Of a DNA stretch of 64,000 nucleotides, positions 44,330 through 54,507 are shown piece by piece. The stretch is from Nostoc indistinguendum CM1-VF10 (lineage in GTDB: Bacteria; Cyanobacteriota; Cyanobacteriia; Cyanobacteriales; Nostocaceae). Location of the stretch: NCBI GenBank assembly GCA_019359215.1, contig JAHHHS010000023.1, forward strand, positions 24,643 through 88,642, in the 5' to 3' direction. A model generated the notes under the pieces. That model ran no database searches and was not told the DNA's origin. It worked only from the letters and a program-made list of their open reading frames with translations. Within the stretch, counting starts at the first letter, position 1. The number at the start of each line of letters is the position of its first letter. The position numbers and the translations under genes are program-made.

Positions 44330-44850
44330 GGGAAGTTCGATAAACCCTCCCTGAGTCCAACTAAAGTTCAAGTCTTTCCCTCCCCGACTCGGAGAGGGAC
44401 GGTTTTACTACGTAAAACCAGGGAGAGGTCTTTATAGTACCTCAACAAATAAATTTCCTTAATCCAAGCATATCGGCTTACAGTAAATAAATCTTTTTGA
44501 AGATTATTTTGGCATTTCTTTGCAATACTTAACTAACTTCTAATTAAAAAAAGTGAATATAGATAAAAAATGATAACTAACATCATAATTGATTAAGTTA
44601 TCCAAGCTAAATTGAGACTATGCTTAATAATTGAAGTCTAGTTGATCATTTTTAAGTAAATAGGTGCAAATGAACTTAAACATTTGTTGAGCTTTTTGTA
44701 CTTTGTCATTTGTTTGAGTGTTAAATACTAAAAAAGAAAGTTTATTTGTGCCAAGTTACTAACTAGGTTGTTGACCAAGGCAGTAAAAATCTGACCTTAG
44801 CCAAGTAATAACAGCGACAACTAAAGTAAATTTAACAACAATCACGTAAA
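44330..44850. repeat. Repeat-bearing intergenic region downstream of phoD
   Basis: 44359-44406 is a direct copy, about 85% by eye, of 26799-26846. It folds well: CCGACTCGG core within CCCTC/GAGGG, then GGTTTTAC-TAC-GTAAAACC (44401-44419). It may serve as the phoD transcript end. The remaining 430 bp are AT-rich with no gene. Confidence 0.55.
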
Positions 44851-45702
44851 ATGATAGAAAAAATTTTGCTGGCTGTATCGGGATTGGGACACGCAGAAGA
44901 AATGCTCAAAACCCTGAAAGAAATTCCTTCAATTCAATCTGCAAAAGTAACGATTTTGCATGTTGTTCAGGCACAAAACACTGCTGCTACCATGACAGCT
45001 AAATGGGAAAATGGCGGTAAAATTTTAGCTAATGCCATTCAAACTTTGAACTTAGATCCTAGCCAGGTTTCTTCAATTTTGCGCGAAGGCGATCCGAAAG
45101 ATGTTGTTTGCCAAGTAGCTGATGAAATCGACGCTGACTTGATTATTATGGGTTCACGCGGACTTAAGCGGCTGCAATCCATTTTATCGAACTCAATTAG
45201 TCAGTATGTTTTCCAGCTATCTTCTCGCCCCATGTTGCTGGTAAAAGATGATATTTATGTCAAAAGAATTAAGCGCATTATGGTAGCAATAGACAGCTCT
45301 GATTCAGCAAAAAACTGCTTGAAATTGGCACTGTTTTTACTGCGAGATATTCAGGGCGGCGAGTTAATTTTGGCAAATGTTGCCACAGATTTAGGCGGAA
45401 AAAAATCGGAAATCACTGAAGTTAGTTCAAATAAAAATCCAGTTTTAGCAGCCGCAGTTGCAGAAGCTCAAAAACAGGGCATCCAATCTCGTTCTTATAT
45501 CAGCAGTGGCAAACCTGGTGAAGAAATTTGTCGGTTGGCAGAGGAGTTGAATATAGACTTATTATTGCTCGGTTCTCCAGATCGTCGTCCATCCATCGCT
45601 AAGAGTTTTGTTGATATAGACCGGCTTATCGGATCTTCCTTGTCTGACTATGTTCGAGTCAATGCCACTTGTCCGGTATTGTTGGCGCGGACGATCGCTT
45701 AA
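44851..45702 (+). CDS. Tandem universal stress protein (two UspA domains)
   Basis: 283 aa. Domain 1 (about 1-140): IEKILLAVSGLGHAEEMLKT, ADLIIMGSRGLKRLQSILSN, SRPMLLVKDD. Domain 2 (about 141-283): IKRIMVAIDSSDSAKNCLKL, GEEICRLAEELNIDLLLLGS, CPVLLARTI. The ATP loop G-2x-G-9x-G is only partly kept in domain 1 and is poor in domain 2. Soluble. Often tied to starvation, oxidative or K+ stress. It stands alone with its own terminator at 45735. Confidence 0.93.
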   Translation: MIEKILLAVSGLGHAEEMLKTLKEIPSIQSAKVTILHVVQAQNTAATMTAKWENGGKILANAIQTLNLDPSQVSSILREGDPKDVVCQVADEIDADLIIMGSRGLKRLQSILSNSISQYVFQLSSRPMLLVKDDIYVKRIKRIMVAIDSSDSAKNCLKLALFLLRDIQGGELILANVATDLGGKKSEITEVSSNKNPVLAAAVAEAQKQGIQSRSYISSGKPGEEICRLAEELNIDLLLLGSPDRRPSIAKSFVDIDRLIGSSLSDYVRVNATCPVLLARTIA

Positions 45703-45734
45703 AGTCAAAATAGAGTTAGTGGTTGATAAATAAA

Positions 45735-45769
45735 AACCCCTGCACCAGTAGTGTAGGGGTTCTTTATTT
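45735..45769. terminator. Bidirectional terminator between usp and psbM
   Basis: AACCCCTGCAC (45735-45745) pairs with GTGTAGGGGTT (45751-45761), one G-T pair, loop CAGTA, followed by CTTTATTT on the plus strand and preceded by TAAAAA, which gives a T-run on the minus strand. Serves the convergent usp and psbM genes. Confidence 0.85.
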
Positions 45770-45782
45770 GATACACAAACTC

Positions 45783-45899
45783 TTAACTATCTTTTCCACC
45801 TTCGCGGCTAGCAGTTTGGATGTACAGAATTAGTAAAAACACAGAGGGAACTAGTACGAACAAAATGCTCGCTACGAACCCCAGGTCATTAACTTGCAT
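45783..45899 (-). CDS. psbM: Photosystem II reaction centre protein M
   Basis: 38 aa, read directly from the [23 protein letters not shown], then [18 protein letters not shown]. This is full-length PsbM with its single transmembrane helix, a subunit at the PSII dimer interface in the thylakoid. ATG at 45899, TAA at 45783. Same strand as the ferredoxin, psbK and tgt genes upstream, but separated by 160 bp, so it probably has its own promoter. Confidence 0.97.
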   Translation of the reverse strand: MQVNDLGFVASILFVLVPSVFLLILYIQTASREGGKDS

Positions 45900-46059
45900 G
45901 GCAAGAAAACCTCTCTTAAATTTCCAGTCAACAACATTAGGATAGCATCATCGACGACAGAGTTATACCAATTCAAAATTCAAAATCAGGAAACTTAATT
46001 TTGGTAAGTATTTTGACTTATGACTGGATACAAATTGAAGCAGTGGCAGATTTGAGAAC

Positions 46060-46356
46060 TTAAGGCTTCGTAACCACACTGACTGAGCCATTCACTAAAG
46101 TTTGACAGGCAAGGCGGTAATTTTCCGGCTTTTTTTTGAATTTGCGGTTTTCTACGTCTGTGCGGGGGGAAAGATTTTCTAGTCCTTCGACTATCTCGAC
46201 AACGCAAGTACCACATTGACCATTCCCAGCGCAATTGGTCATCTTGCCAATGAACTTATATATATCAATGTCATTTTGCATCGCTTTGAGCCGGAGATTG
46301 GCACCATCTGCCGCCACTACTTCTTTATTCTCTTTAACGAATTTGATATTACCCAT
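46060..46356 (-). CDS. 2Fe-2S ferredoxin-like protein
   Basis: 98 aa. Cys pattern [14 protein letters not shown] (C-x4-C-x2-C) with the fourth Cys in [11 protein letters not shown] is the plant/adrenodoxin-type 2Fe-2S loop. The sequence is basic and lacks the acidic residues of the main photosynthetic ferredoxin PetF, suggesting a specialised electron carrier. It sits between psbM and psbK on the same strand, a place where thylakoid-linked genes cluster. The redox partner is unknown. ATG at 46356. Confidence 0.92.
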   Translation of the reverse strand: MGNIKFVKENKEVVAADGANLRLKAMQNDIDIYKFIGKMTNCAGNGQCGTCVVEIVEGLENLSPRTDVENRKFKKKPENYRLACQTLVNGSVSVVTKP

Positions 46357-46486
46357 AACTGATTTCTCTTTGACTCTAAGCTTGGCTTTTAAGGCTTCAT
46401 ATTGACATGGCTTGATTCACATCTTATTTATTATATTAAATCATTACAATATATTAATAAATATTAACTTTATCAAATATAGCCCC

Positions 46487-46520
46487 ACAAAAAAATAGAA
46501 CAGGTATAGTACCTGTTCTA
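46487..46520 (-). terminator. Terminator of psbK
   Basis: TAGAACAGGTA (46496-46506) and TACCTGTTCTA (46510-46520) form an 11-bp perfect stem with a 3-nt loop. On the minus strand it is followed by TTTTTTTGTGG. A textbook intrinsic terminator 22 bp beyond the psbK stop. Confidence 0.92.
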
Positions 46521-46541
46521 TAAATTGAAAAATAGATTAAC

Positions 46542-46679
46542 TTACCTAAATCCCACGGCTGCTTGCCAAACGAAAGCAAGCAACAAGAAGAATACGGGGA
46601 TGACTGGGAGAACGTCCACCAAAGGATCAAAGATTTGGTATGCTTCAGGCAGTTTTGCTAATAAAAGTGCTGCTTCCAT
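46542..46679 (-). CDS. psbK: Photosystem II reaction centre protein K
   Basis: 45 aa, read directly from the [48 protein letters not shown]. The mature part after KLPEAY is the conserved PsbK helix; the first 8 residues are a short presequence, as in other cyanobacteria. A small single-span subunit of the PSII core. Lies 85 bp downstream of tgt on the same strand and has a strong terminator. Confidence 0.97.
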
Positions 46680-46764
46680 GTTTGTTTAAATCCAACTATC
46701 CAACACAGCGTTCATAATTGAGAAATATCTTAACATAGTTTAGGTGTTGGTCATTGGTCAATAG

Positions 46765-47919
<1,155 letters not shown>

Positions 47920-48043
47920 TTATATTTTTGAAGATGCGCCTATACGACTTACGCAAAACTATACGATGTAGAGGCAATCTATATAATTGCCCCTACATCA
48001 ATAAATCGCAGCTTCACATAAATTTGGTATAAGAGTCGCTATT

Positions 48044-48496
48044 TTAAAAAGAATCAGAACAGTCATCGTCAATTTCTGCATCCCATCTGGCTGAGAGGAC
48101 TTGCTCCATCATCGCTTCTATAGCGCTGACATTGAAGGTTCGCTCTCGTCGCTCTTGTAGAGGGGTTGAGCGGGGAATCAACCGCAGACACACTCCTTCT
48201 TGCATCAAATCAAAATAGGTTTCTTGTTGCGACGACTGTTTGAGTTCTAAGTAATCAAAACTACAAACATTTAGATATAGCGCATGGTTAGCCACCAAGG
48301 TAGACCTTTGTGGATTGGCAAAAACTTCCATCACATCCCCTTCACCCTCGCTCAGTACCTTATCTTCTTGGGTGTAGATGTAGTGGACTCGGCCTAAATC
48401 TGCCAGCAATCGCCGGATGTCGAGCTTATTCACAATGATGCCCGTGTTAATAATGCACGGAGCTGGTATCCTGGTGTCGGGTAGATGGTGACTCAT
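48044..48496 (-). CDS. Conserved cyanobacterial hypothetical protein
   Basis: 150 aa, soluble. Begins MSHHLPDTRIPAPCIINTG, with LDIRRLLADLGRVHYIYTQE, EVFANPQRSTLVANHALYLN and an acidic end (DAEIDDDCSDSF). No motif tells function. Full-length and with normal codon use, so likely a real gene. It is 130 bp upstream of tgt on the same strand. Confidence 0.75.
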   Translation of the reverse strand: MSHHLPDTRIPAPCIINTGIIVNKLDIRRLLADLGRVHYIYTQEDKVLSEGEGDVMEVFANPQRSTLVANHALYLNVCSFDYLELKQSSQQETYFDLMQEGVCLRLIPRSTPLQERRERTFNVSAIEAMMEQVLSARWDAEIDDDCSDSF

Positions 48497-48871
48497 AGGA
48501 AAATAGCGATTGAGCTAAGGAGAGCGACAACATAGCTAAACTGTCATAATTGAATAGCTTGTTTACTTCCTACATTTAAAAAAATATCAATTTTGTGGGG
48601 CAATCGTCTAATAATTTGGAGTAAGTTTTTAGTTAACGAATACAAAACACAAATTTTGATCTCTGATGGAATTTTAATTTCCTGAATCATTCGTTTTATG
48701 TATAAAAACTATTTCAATTATTTACGTGCCACTTAGGCTAGCATAACAAAACTTCCAAAGAGGATCTCTAATAGAAGTAAATCTTATCTAAAATTTTAAA
48801 GTCTGCTTATGTCGATTGTACCGAAACCAAGACTATTATCTAGCAATTAACCAAATATTAATGTACCTAAG
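48497..48871. other. Intergenic region between divergent genes
   Basis: 375 bp upstream of cobS. I looked for a cobalamin riboswitch and found no B12-box-like sequence. AT-rich, no repeats, no gene. Confidence 0.5.
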
Positions 48872-49645
48872 ATGACGAAACAGCAACAGTGGTGGAAAAA
48901 GCTGCTGTTAAAGCTGGGAGCTAGTATTATATTTTACACTAGTATTCCACTACCATATTTGCATGGCTTAGACTTTCGGGGAGTAGCACGTCTTGCTTTG
49001 GTTGTAGGGTTGATAATTGGGGGAATTTTAGGGTTACTGGATACGGGGATGAATTATCTGGGTATGCCAGTCCTAACTCGCAGTGCTTTGATAGTCAGTG
49101 TTTGGATTGCCATAACTGGAGGGCTGCACTTAGATGGGGCAATGGATACTGCTGATGGTTTAGCAGTGGGCGACCCTGATCGGCGGCTGGAGGTGATGGC
49201 AGATAGTGCCACAGGTGCATTTGGGGCAATGGCAGCGATCGCCTTAGTGTTACTAAAAATAACTGCCTTGACGGATATGCCAGAAAATCGTTGGTTGCTG
49301 CTGATGGCTGCTTGTGGCTGGGGACGTTGGGGACAACAGGTAGCGATCGCGCGATATCCTTACCTGAAACCAACCGGTAAAGGTGCATTTCACAAACAAG
49401 CCATTCGTTTTTACAAAGATTTGTTACTAGGATTGTTGTTGCTGTTTGGTTTGAGTGGTTTACTTGTGCTGATAGATAAACAGCAACTATTTCTCGCACT
49501 AGCAATGATAATTGCTGGAAGTGCGATCGCCACTTTAACTGGTGCGTGGTTCAACCACAAATTAGGCGGACACACAGGAGATACCTACGGCGCAGTCGTC
49601 GAGTGGACTGAAGCCTTATTTCTGTGTGTACTGACCGTCTTTTAA
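48872..49645 (+). CDS. cobS: Adenosylcobinamide-GDP ribazoletransferase (cobalamin synthase)
   Basis: 257 aa, multi-span membrane protein. Signature [20 protein letters not shown] followed by [20 protein letters not shown], with the Asp-rich metal and phosphate site; [20 protein letters not shown] near the C-terminus. N-terminal FYTSIPLP is the usual CobS start. It joins alpha-ribazole to AdoCbi-GDP in the last steps of B12 synthesis. Divergent from the hypothetical gene and tgt. ATG at 48872. Confidence 0.96.
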   Translation: MTKQQQWWKKLLLKLGASIIFYTSIPLPYLHGLDFRGVARLALVVGLIIGGILGLLDTGMNYLGMPVLTRSALIVSVWIAITGGLHLDGAMDTADGLAVGDPDRRLEVMADSATGAFGAMAAIALVLLKITALTDMPENRWLLLMAACGWGRWGQQVAIARYPYLKPTGKGAFHKQAIRFYKDLLLGLLLLFGLSGLLVLIDKQQLFLALAMIIAGSAIATLTGAWFNHKLGGHTGDTYGAVVEWTEALFLCVLTVF

Positions 49646-49716
49646 GATGAGGGAGCAAAGCAGAATAATTAATTGCCCAATGACAAATGACTAATGACAA
49701 ACGACAAATGACTACT

Positions 49717-50172
49717 TCATTTAATCGGTTGCAGCTTTGTCATCTTGAGTTTAAAAGCCCCAACCCCAGTTTCCCCAAAAGACCGGACACGAATCACATA
49801 ATTTCCTGTCTCTACGATGCGAGTAAATAGTAGGGAATTGCTACTACCATCAGGGCCATCATCATTTTCTGCCAAAGTCGAGCCATCAGGTGCTAACAGA
49901 GTGATGATGCTGTCAAAGTTTTCAGATGATAGGTCAACTGCTAAATTATCGCCTTTTTCTAACTTCACTGTGTAATCACGGGCAAACCCACCTTGACCTG
50001 TGGGAATATCTTTGTCTGAGAGGCGATCAGAAAATTCAGTAGTGTTAGATAAAGGAATTGGACTATACAATTTATTTTGAGCAAAAGCTGCACTTGTACT
50101 TATGCCTATTGCCAGCAATGTGGCAGGAATGATGATGAGTTGTTTTAAACCTGCCGCAAAAACTTTATTCAT
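49717..50172 (-). CDS. Secreted PPC-domain protein
   Basis: 151 aa from ATG 50172 (MNKVFAAGLKQLIII), which gives a standard signal peptide cleaved near AAFAQ; an ATG at 50196 adds 8 residues. The rest is one bacterial pre-peptidase C-terminal domain: GGFARDYTVKLEKGDNLAVD, LSSENFDSIITLLAPDGSTL, ENDDGPDGSSNSLLF and GNYVIRVRSFGETGVGAF. Such domains normally accompany proteases; here it stands alone, probably periplasmic or extracellular. A heptad repeat block (49675-49715) lies directly after its stop. Confidence 0.85.
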   Translation of the reverse strand: MNKVFAAGLKQLIIIPATLLAIGISTSAAFAQNKLYSPIPLSNTTEFSDRLSDKDIPTGQGGFARDYTVKLEKGDNLAVDLSSENFDSIITLLAPDGSTLAENDDGPDGSSNSLLFTRIVETGNYVIRVRSFGETGVGAFKLKMTKLQPIK

Positions 50173-50258
50173 ACATTTCAAGCAATTATTCCACAAAAAT
50201 AGGGTAATTAGGTCGATTGATGGACTGATCTGTTAAAGCTTGCCCATTAATTCTTAAT

Positions 50259-50936
50259 TTATCCATCTTTGACAGCAGTAGCTACTGCTACTAATCCTAA
50301 GACCACAATTCCATCCTGACGAAGTGTTTGCACAGCAGACCTAGCAGTAGCACCAGTAGTATAAATATCGTCCACTAACAGCACTGGGACATTTGGGGGA
50401 CGATGGCGAAATTCTTGGCCAACAGCAAAAGCTTGAGCCAAGTTTTTTTCTCGTTTAGATATTGATAAACCAAATTGCGCTTCAGTTTCTCGCACTCTTG
50501 CTAAACCGTTTAGTTTCAATTTTAATCCAGTTATTTCGCAGAAGCTTTGTGCTATTAGTGCGGCTTGATTGTATTTACGCTGCTTTTGCTTGCTAGGGTG
50601 CATTGGGATGGGAACCACCACAGGTTGCCTATGTTGCTTTGGAGAATTTAACAACCATGCTTCTCCTAGCCATTGACCCAAGGGACGAGCTATTTGGGGT
50701 TGATTTTCGTATTTCATCGCCGCGATCGCTCGTTTCACCGGGCCACCATACTCCCCCCAGCCAAATACTGGTATTGGCTCTTGCCACAGAGAAATTGGGT
50801 CTTTACGTTGACATTTTTGCAGTTGTCTGGTGCAGTTTTGACAAAATGCTTGCGAGGTTGCACGTTGGCACAGAGGGCAATGGGATTGGAGAAAAAGATC
50901 GAGTAAGCCTGTAAGATTTTTAATCCAAGTGTGCAT
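50259..50936 (-). CDS. comF: ComF family phosphoribosyltransferase-like protein
   Basis: 225 aa. N-terminal zinc finger (HCPLCQRATSQAFCQNCTRQ), then the type I phosphoribosyltransferase fold with VVVPIPMHPSKQKQRKYNQA and the PRPP loop VPVLLVDDIYTTGATARSAV. ComF is needed for DNA uptake in naturally competent bacteria and is linked to ssDNA handling. Single gene, 26 bp downstream of the acetyltransferase on the same strand. ATG at 50936. Confidence 0.92.
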   Translation of the reverse strand: MHTWIKNLTGLLDLFLQSHCPLCQRATSQAFCQNCTRQLQKCQRKDPISLWQEPIPVFGWGEYGGPVKRAIAAMKYENQPQIARPLGQWLGEAWLLNSPKQHRQPVVVPIPMHPSKQKQRKYNQAALIAQSFCEITGLKLKLNGLARVRETEAQFGLSISKREKNLAQAFAVGQEFRHRPPNVPVLLVDDIYTTGATARSAVQTLRQDGIVVLGLVAVATAVKDG

Positions 50937-50962
50937 TTAGGGTTGTCCTTTGTCATTAGTCA

Positions 50963-51457
50963 TTAGTCTTTAAGCAATGACTTAAAATACACGCGATCGC
51001 ACCTTGTTGTTTCTACTCCTGTTGCTGGAGCGTAGCCGTTGCTTTCATACAGCTTGACTGCTTCCACCAAAACGCTGGCGGTTTCAATCCAAATTTGCTT
51101 AAAACCACGCTCTGCGATCGCTGCTTCTAGTTGTTGTAACAAATATTTCCCTAATCCTAAACCTCTAATGCTGGGTAAAAGATACATTTTGCGGATTTCT
51201 ACGGCTTTTTGACCTCGGTGTATGGGGTAGTATGCCCCAGTACCCACTAACTGACTTTGGTGTTCAATTACCCAAAACTCTCCCCCAGTAGCTAAGTAAT
51301 ATTCCTCTACTTGCAGCACATCTCGGTCAGCGCCCTTTGGTTCCCAACCCAGACCGTATTCTGATAATACATAACTGATGACTTGGGCGGCTCTGGTGCG
51401 ATCGCTTTGCACCCAATCACGAATTACAAAATCTTGATAATAGTTTTTCATTACCAT
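50963..51457 (-). CDS. GNAT N-acetyltransferase
   Basis: 164 aa. FVIRDWVQSDRTRAAQVISY at the N-terminus, then GEFWVIEHQSQLVGTGAYYP, EIRKMYLLPSIRGLGLGKYL (acetyl-CoA loop) and YESNGYAPATGVETTRCDRV. Substrate unknown; resembles MarR-associated or amino-acid GNATs in layout. The final residues (SLLKD*) are encoded by TAATGAC-type heptad repeat text, so the natural C-terminus may have been changed. Upstream of comF on the same strand. Confidence 0.9.
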   Translation of the reverse strand: MVMKNYYQDFVIRDWVQSDRTRAAQVISYVLSEYGLGWEPKGADRDVLQVEEYYLATGGEFWVIEHQSQLVGTGAYYPIHRGQKAVEIRKMYLLPSIRGLGLGKYLLQQLEAAIAERGFKQIWIETASVLVEAVKLYESNGYAPATGVETTRCDRVYFKSLLKD

Positions 51458-51570
51458 TTGCTGGTCAAGTTTACACAGAAAATTTTTCTGGTTCTATATC
51501 CCAATTTACTCAGCAAATAGCAATTCTTGCAGAGTTGACTTCAGGCGGTACTCTCAAGGTGTCAATCAAA

Positions 51571-51609
51571 AGACAAGGGGAGGAGAATTGTCTTCTCCTC
51601 CCCTTGTCT
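51571..51609 (-). terminator. Strong terminator of the PhoX-like gene
   Basis: AGACAAGGGGAGGAGAA (51571-51587) and its exact complement (51593-51609), 17-bp stem, 5-nt loop, with TTTTGATTG following on the minus strand. Confidence 0.8.
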
Positions 51610-51639
51610 GCTTGCCTAAGATAATTCACGATATAGTAG

Positions 51640-51745
51640 CGATCGTGCGGCAGGCTATGACGCTCGTTCGCGTAGCGTGCCGTAGGCAAGACTCGCTAAC
51701 GCTTCTCTACGAGACGCTACGCGAACGCTATCGGCGTCACTGGCA
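51640..51745. repeat. GC-rich palindromic repeat cluster
   Basis: Overlapping palindromic units such as cgctcgttcgcgtagcgtgc, gcttctctacgagacgctac and gcgaacgctatcgg. Same family as copies at about 11745, 17100, 22195, 24745, 33575, 36735, 38955, 58340 and 58595. Located between the PhoX-like gene stop and its terminator. Confidence 0.75.
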
Positions 51746-51764
51746 TTGATATTACAACTTGATA

Positions 51765-53075
51765 TTAGCCTCTATTACTTGTCCAAGGGCCCCAAATTGC
51801 GAAAGTAATACCAGGAGTTTGGATGTTGACAAACAAAGTCTTACCATCAGGTGAGAAGCAAGCACCAGCAAACTCACTCTCATTGATAGCATTACGGGCG
51901 AATTGATAGAGTTCACCCTTTGGAGTAACACCTACTAAGAATTGCTGATCATCTCCATCTTCACAAAGGATGAGATCGCCATAGGGTGAGACAACTATGT
52001 TATCAGGATTTTCGAGTTCGGCAGCAGATGTAGACTCTACAAATAGTTCAATTGTTTCTTTAGCGGGAATATAGCGCCAGATTTGACCAAGCTCTAAAGT
52101 ACCGCCACTTGTACAGCAAAAATAAATTTCACCGTTACCATACCAGATACCTTCCCCACGAGCAAACTGAGCTGCTCCTTTTGCGAAACCTTCTTCTCGT
52201 ACAGTATCTTCAGGCGGATTGGGATCAGTAATGGTCACCCATTCTACTTTCATGGGCTTCCGTTTGGGGAAACCAGCAAAGGTTTGTGCTTGAAAAATAT
52301 CTTTGAATTTTAAAGCTTGAAGAGTGCCTCCTTTTTCTAACTTGCCACGTTCTTTTGGAATGAAACGGTAAAAGAGACTATCTCCCCGGTCTTCTGTCTC
52401 ATAAACAATTCCAGTTTTGGGGTCTACGGCAACAGCTTCATGGTTAAATCTTCCCATAGCTATTAGAGGCTCAGGCTTCACAGGAGTAGTGGTACTGGCT
52501 GGAACTTCAAAATTATAACCGTGGGAAGTTGAGACATTATTGGCGGGATCTTTTGGATCATTTGTAGCCACAGTGGAGGTGTTTTCTTCACAGGTAATCC
52601 ATGAACCCCAAGGAGTTGGTCCGCCTGCACAGTTACGATAGGTTCCACTTATGGAAGTAAAATGTTTGATTAACTGACAATTAGACCCAACAACTAAGTT
52701 TGTTGTACCACCTTTACAAAGTGGATCGTAGGGTCTTGGCCCGATAACTTGTGTATCTGAATCAGGGCTAAGTTCATGATTGCGAACCAGAATAACTGTG
52801 TTTCTGGGGCCGGGAAAAGCCGCCATGCCATCATGACCGCCAGGCACTAAATTGCCATCGCTCATGAGTTCGCCTGTTAGAGAGAAAGTTCGATACTGAA
52901 ATCCAGCTGGTAAATCTAACAAACCATTGGGATCTGGTAAAAGTGGCCCATATCCTTTACCAAATTTTCGACCAAAGCCTTGTCTGGCTAGAAGACCTTC
53001 CATAGGAGACACCATCAAGGTGCCGACAGCAGTTGTACCTGCTACTGCAAAGAATTTACGTCTTGAGAATGTCAT
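51765..53075 (-). CDS. PhoX-like (DUF839) Tat-exported protein
   Basis: 436 aa from ATG 53075, giving the Tat signal MTFSRRKFFAVAGTTAVG; a TTG at 53114 would add 13 residues. The PhoX-family core is visible: LPAGFQYRTFSLTGELMSDG, HDGMAAFPGP, LVRNHELSPDSDT, YRNCAGGPTPWGSWITCEE, GRFNHEAVAVDPKTGIVYET and GDLILCEDGDDQQFL. PhoX enzymes are Ca2+/Fe3+ alkaline phosphatases of the periplasm; many DUF839 members are uncharacterised, so activity is inferred. No clear Pho box upstream. It is a single gene with a strong terminator. Confidence 0.88.
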   Translation of the reverse strand: MTFSRRKFFAVAGTTAVGTLMVSPMEGLLARQGFGRKFGKGYGPLLPDPNGLLDLPAGFQYRTFSLTGELMSDGNLVPGGHDGMAAFPGPRNTVILVRNHELSPDSDTQVIGPRPYDPLCKGGTTNLVVGSNCQLIKHFTSISGTYRNCAGGPTPWGSWITCEENTSTVATNDPKDPANNVSTSHGYNFEVPASTTTPVKPEPLIAMGRFNHEAVAVDPKTGIVYETEDRGDSLFYRFIPKERGKLEKGGTLQALKFKDIFQAQTFAGFPKRKPMKVEWVTITDPNPPEDTVREEGFAKGAAQFARGEGIWYGNGEIYFCCTSGGTLELGQIWRYIPAKETIELFVESTSAAELENPDNIVVSPYGDLILCEDGDDQQFLVGVTPKGELYQFARNAINESEFAGACFSPDGKTLFVNIQTPGITFAIWGPWTSNRG

Positions 53076-53677
53076 GAGGATGGTTTGGTTACTTAAAAAA
53101 GAATGCTGAAGCAAAAATATTTGATCTTGATTAAATTTGGGTAATGCTTTATTTAATTTAGAGTTAGTAAATTAAAGGTAAATTTATATGAAATCTGCCT
53201 GATTTTTGGCAAATTGATGCATATATTCAAACTAAACCAGCTATCTAGAGTCTAGGGCTATATATAAACAGGTAAATATAAAGAATAAACTTTATAAATT
53301 TTTGAGTTAGAATATTTTATTCTGCACAAAAAATAATTTAATTAATAATAATAAATATTGCGAACAAAATCTTATTTGTTTAAGATAATTTAAAGAATTA
53401 TTTAAAAAAAGTAGTGTCAATAATATTAGCATAAATTATAGGTTTTTGGCTTATTTTACAAAAAACAATCAGCAGATGTGAGCAGATTTTTGACTGTAAG
53501 TGATACAATTTTTCTAACCTAATTACAGTGATAAATACTGTGTTTAATCTCACTATTTAGGTAGATGAATTCACTTTATATAGTTCATCTTTTAAAGAAT
53601 AATCAGTATTGGCTTTCATACAGATGAAAAGTTTGCAGACGAACACAGCATCAGAATCTATTACTTTTATCAAGAAA
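53076..53677. other. AT-rich intergenic region
   Basis: 602 bp (very A/T-rich from 53270 to 53480) between divergent genes for exported proteins. TTTAA motifs recur near 53379-53405 at 10-12-bp spacing. If the PEP-CTERM gene starts at 53609 or 53624, the right end is coding. Confidence 0.5.
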
Positions 53678-54313
53678 ATGAAAAGCATTCGTAACCAAAT
53701 CAAAGCTACTGTAGCTGTTGCTGCTTTCAGTTCTATAGCTACTTTAATGAGCGTTTCCAGTGCTGATGCTGCTTCTTATCAGCTTGATTGGCTAGGAGAT
53801 CAAGGTTATTCAGCTAAGGGGCAGTTCAGCTATGATGATAGTTTTCTCGGAAGCATCGTCACAAAGGATCAACTGACTGATTTTGCAATTTCTTTCTTCA
53901 ATCCAAAGGGAAGTTTATTGCAAAACTTTAACTACGAATTTCCACAATCTGACAGTACTTTCAATTTCAATTTTGATACAGTAACAGAGACTGTTTTACA
54001 AACTGGCAATTTTGACACATCTAATGGTTTTGATTTGGGAATTGACTTTGCAACAGATGTGACAGGGTTAGATTTTTATACCTATCTAAATGCCGAGCAA
54101 GGATTGCCAACGGCTAAGATATTCTTGAAGGATGATATCTCACCAGAGGTGTGCGACACATACCCAAATTGTAGATTGGATCTTGGTGGTGAGTTGACAG
54201 CAACTGCTATTCCTGAACCTGGCGCAATTTTTGGTCTGTTGGTACTTGGTTTGATGAATAAAGTTCTTAAGAAAAAGCCAGCATCTATCTATATAGACAG
54301 TGAACTTAAATAG
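53678..54313 (+). CDS. PEP-CTERM exosortase-dependent surface protein
   Basis: 211 aa from ATG 53678, chosen because it gives a normal signal peptide (MKSIRNQIKATVAVAAFSSI, cleavage near ADAAS); in-frame starts at 53609 (TTG) and 53624 (ATG) would give an unusually long n-region. The mature part is a beta-rich domain (LDWLGDQGYSAKGQFSYDDS, FAISFFNPKGSLLQNFNYEF, LDFYTYLNAEQGLPTAKIFL). The end is a PEP-CTERM signal, IPEPGAIFGLLVLGLMNKVL plus KKK. Probable surface or matrix protein with no catalytic motif. A perfect terminator hairpin follows at 54403. Confidence 0.85.
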   Translation: MKSIRNQIKATVAVAAFSSIATLMSVSSADAASYQLDWLGDQGYSAKGQFSYDDSFLGSIVTKDQLTDFAISFFNPKGSLLQNFNYEFPQSDSTFNFNFDTVTETVLQTGNFDTSNGFDLGIDFATDVTGLDFYTYLNAEQGLPTAKIFLKDDISPEVCDTYPNCRLDLGGELTATAIPEPGAIFGLLVLGLMNKVLKKKPASIYIDSELK

Positions 54314-54402
54314 TCTAAGCTAGGCTGGCTAGAACAGTAATTAAATATTATTCTAGCTTTAATGACCAAGACATTTGTCAGGCTAGAAATACATAAAATT
54401 TT

Positions 54403-54440
54403 TAGGGGACATATTGCAAATATGTCCCCTATTTGTAGTC
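54403..54440. terminator. Bidirectional terminator hairpin
   Basis: TAGGGGACATATT (54403-54415) pairs perfectly with AATATGTCCCCTA (54419-54431), loop GCA, between the convergent PEP-CTERM and VOC genes. T-rich on both flanks (AAAATTTT before, TTTG after). Confidence 0.85.
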
Positions 54441-54507
54441 TACCGAGCTTGGTATTAGAGCTGAGTTTGTAATTCAGATATTGGATAGTTGTATTGGCAG
54501 CAAATTT

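Noticed and set aside
48497..48871. Possible cobalamin riboswitch before cobS
   Set aside because: No B12-box-like sequence or suitable stem could be found.
53379..53405. Pho box before the PhoX-like gene
   Set aside because: TTTAA units are spaced 10 and 12 bp apart in very AT-rich DNA and do not fit the 11-bp Pho-box period.
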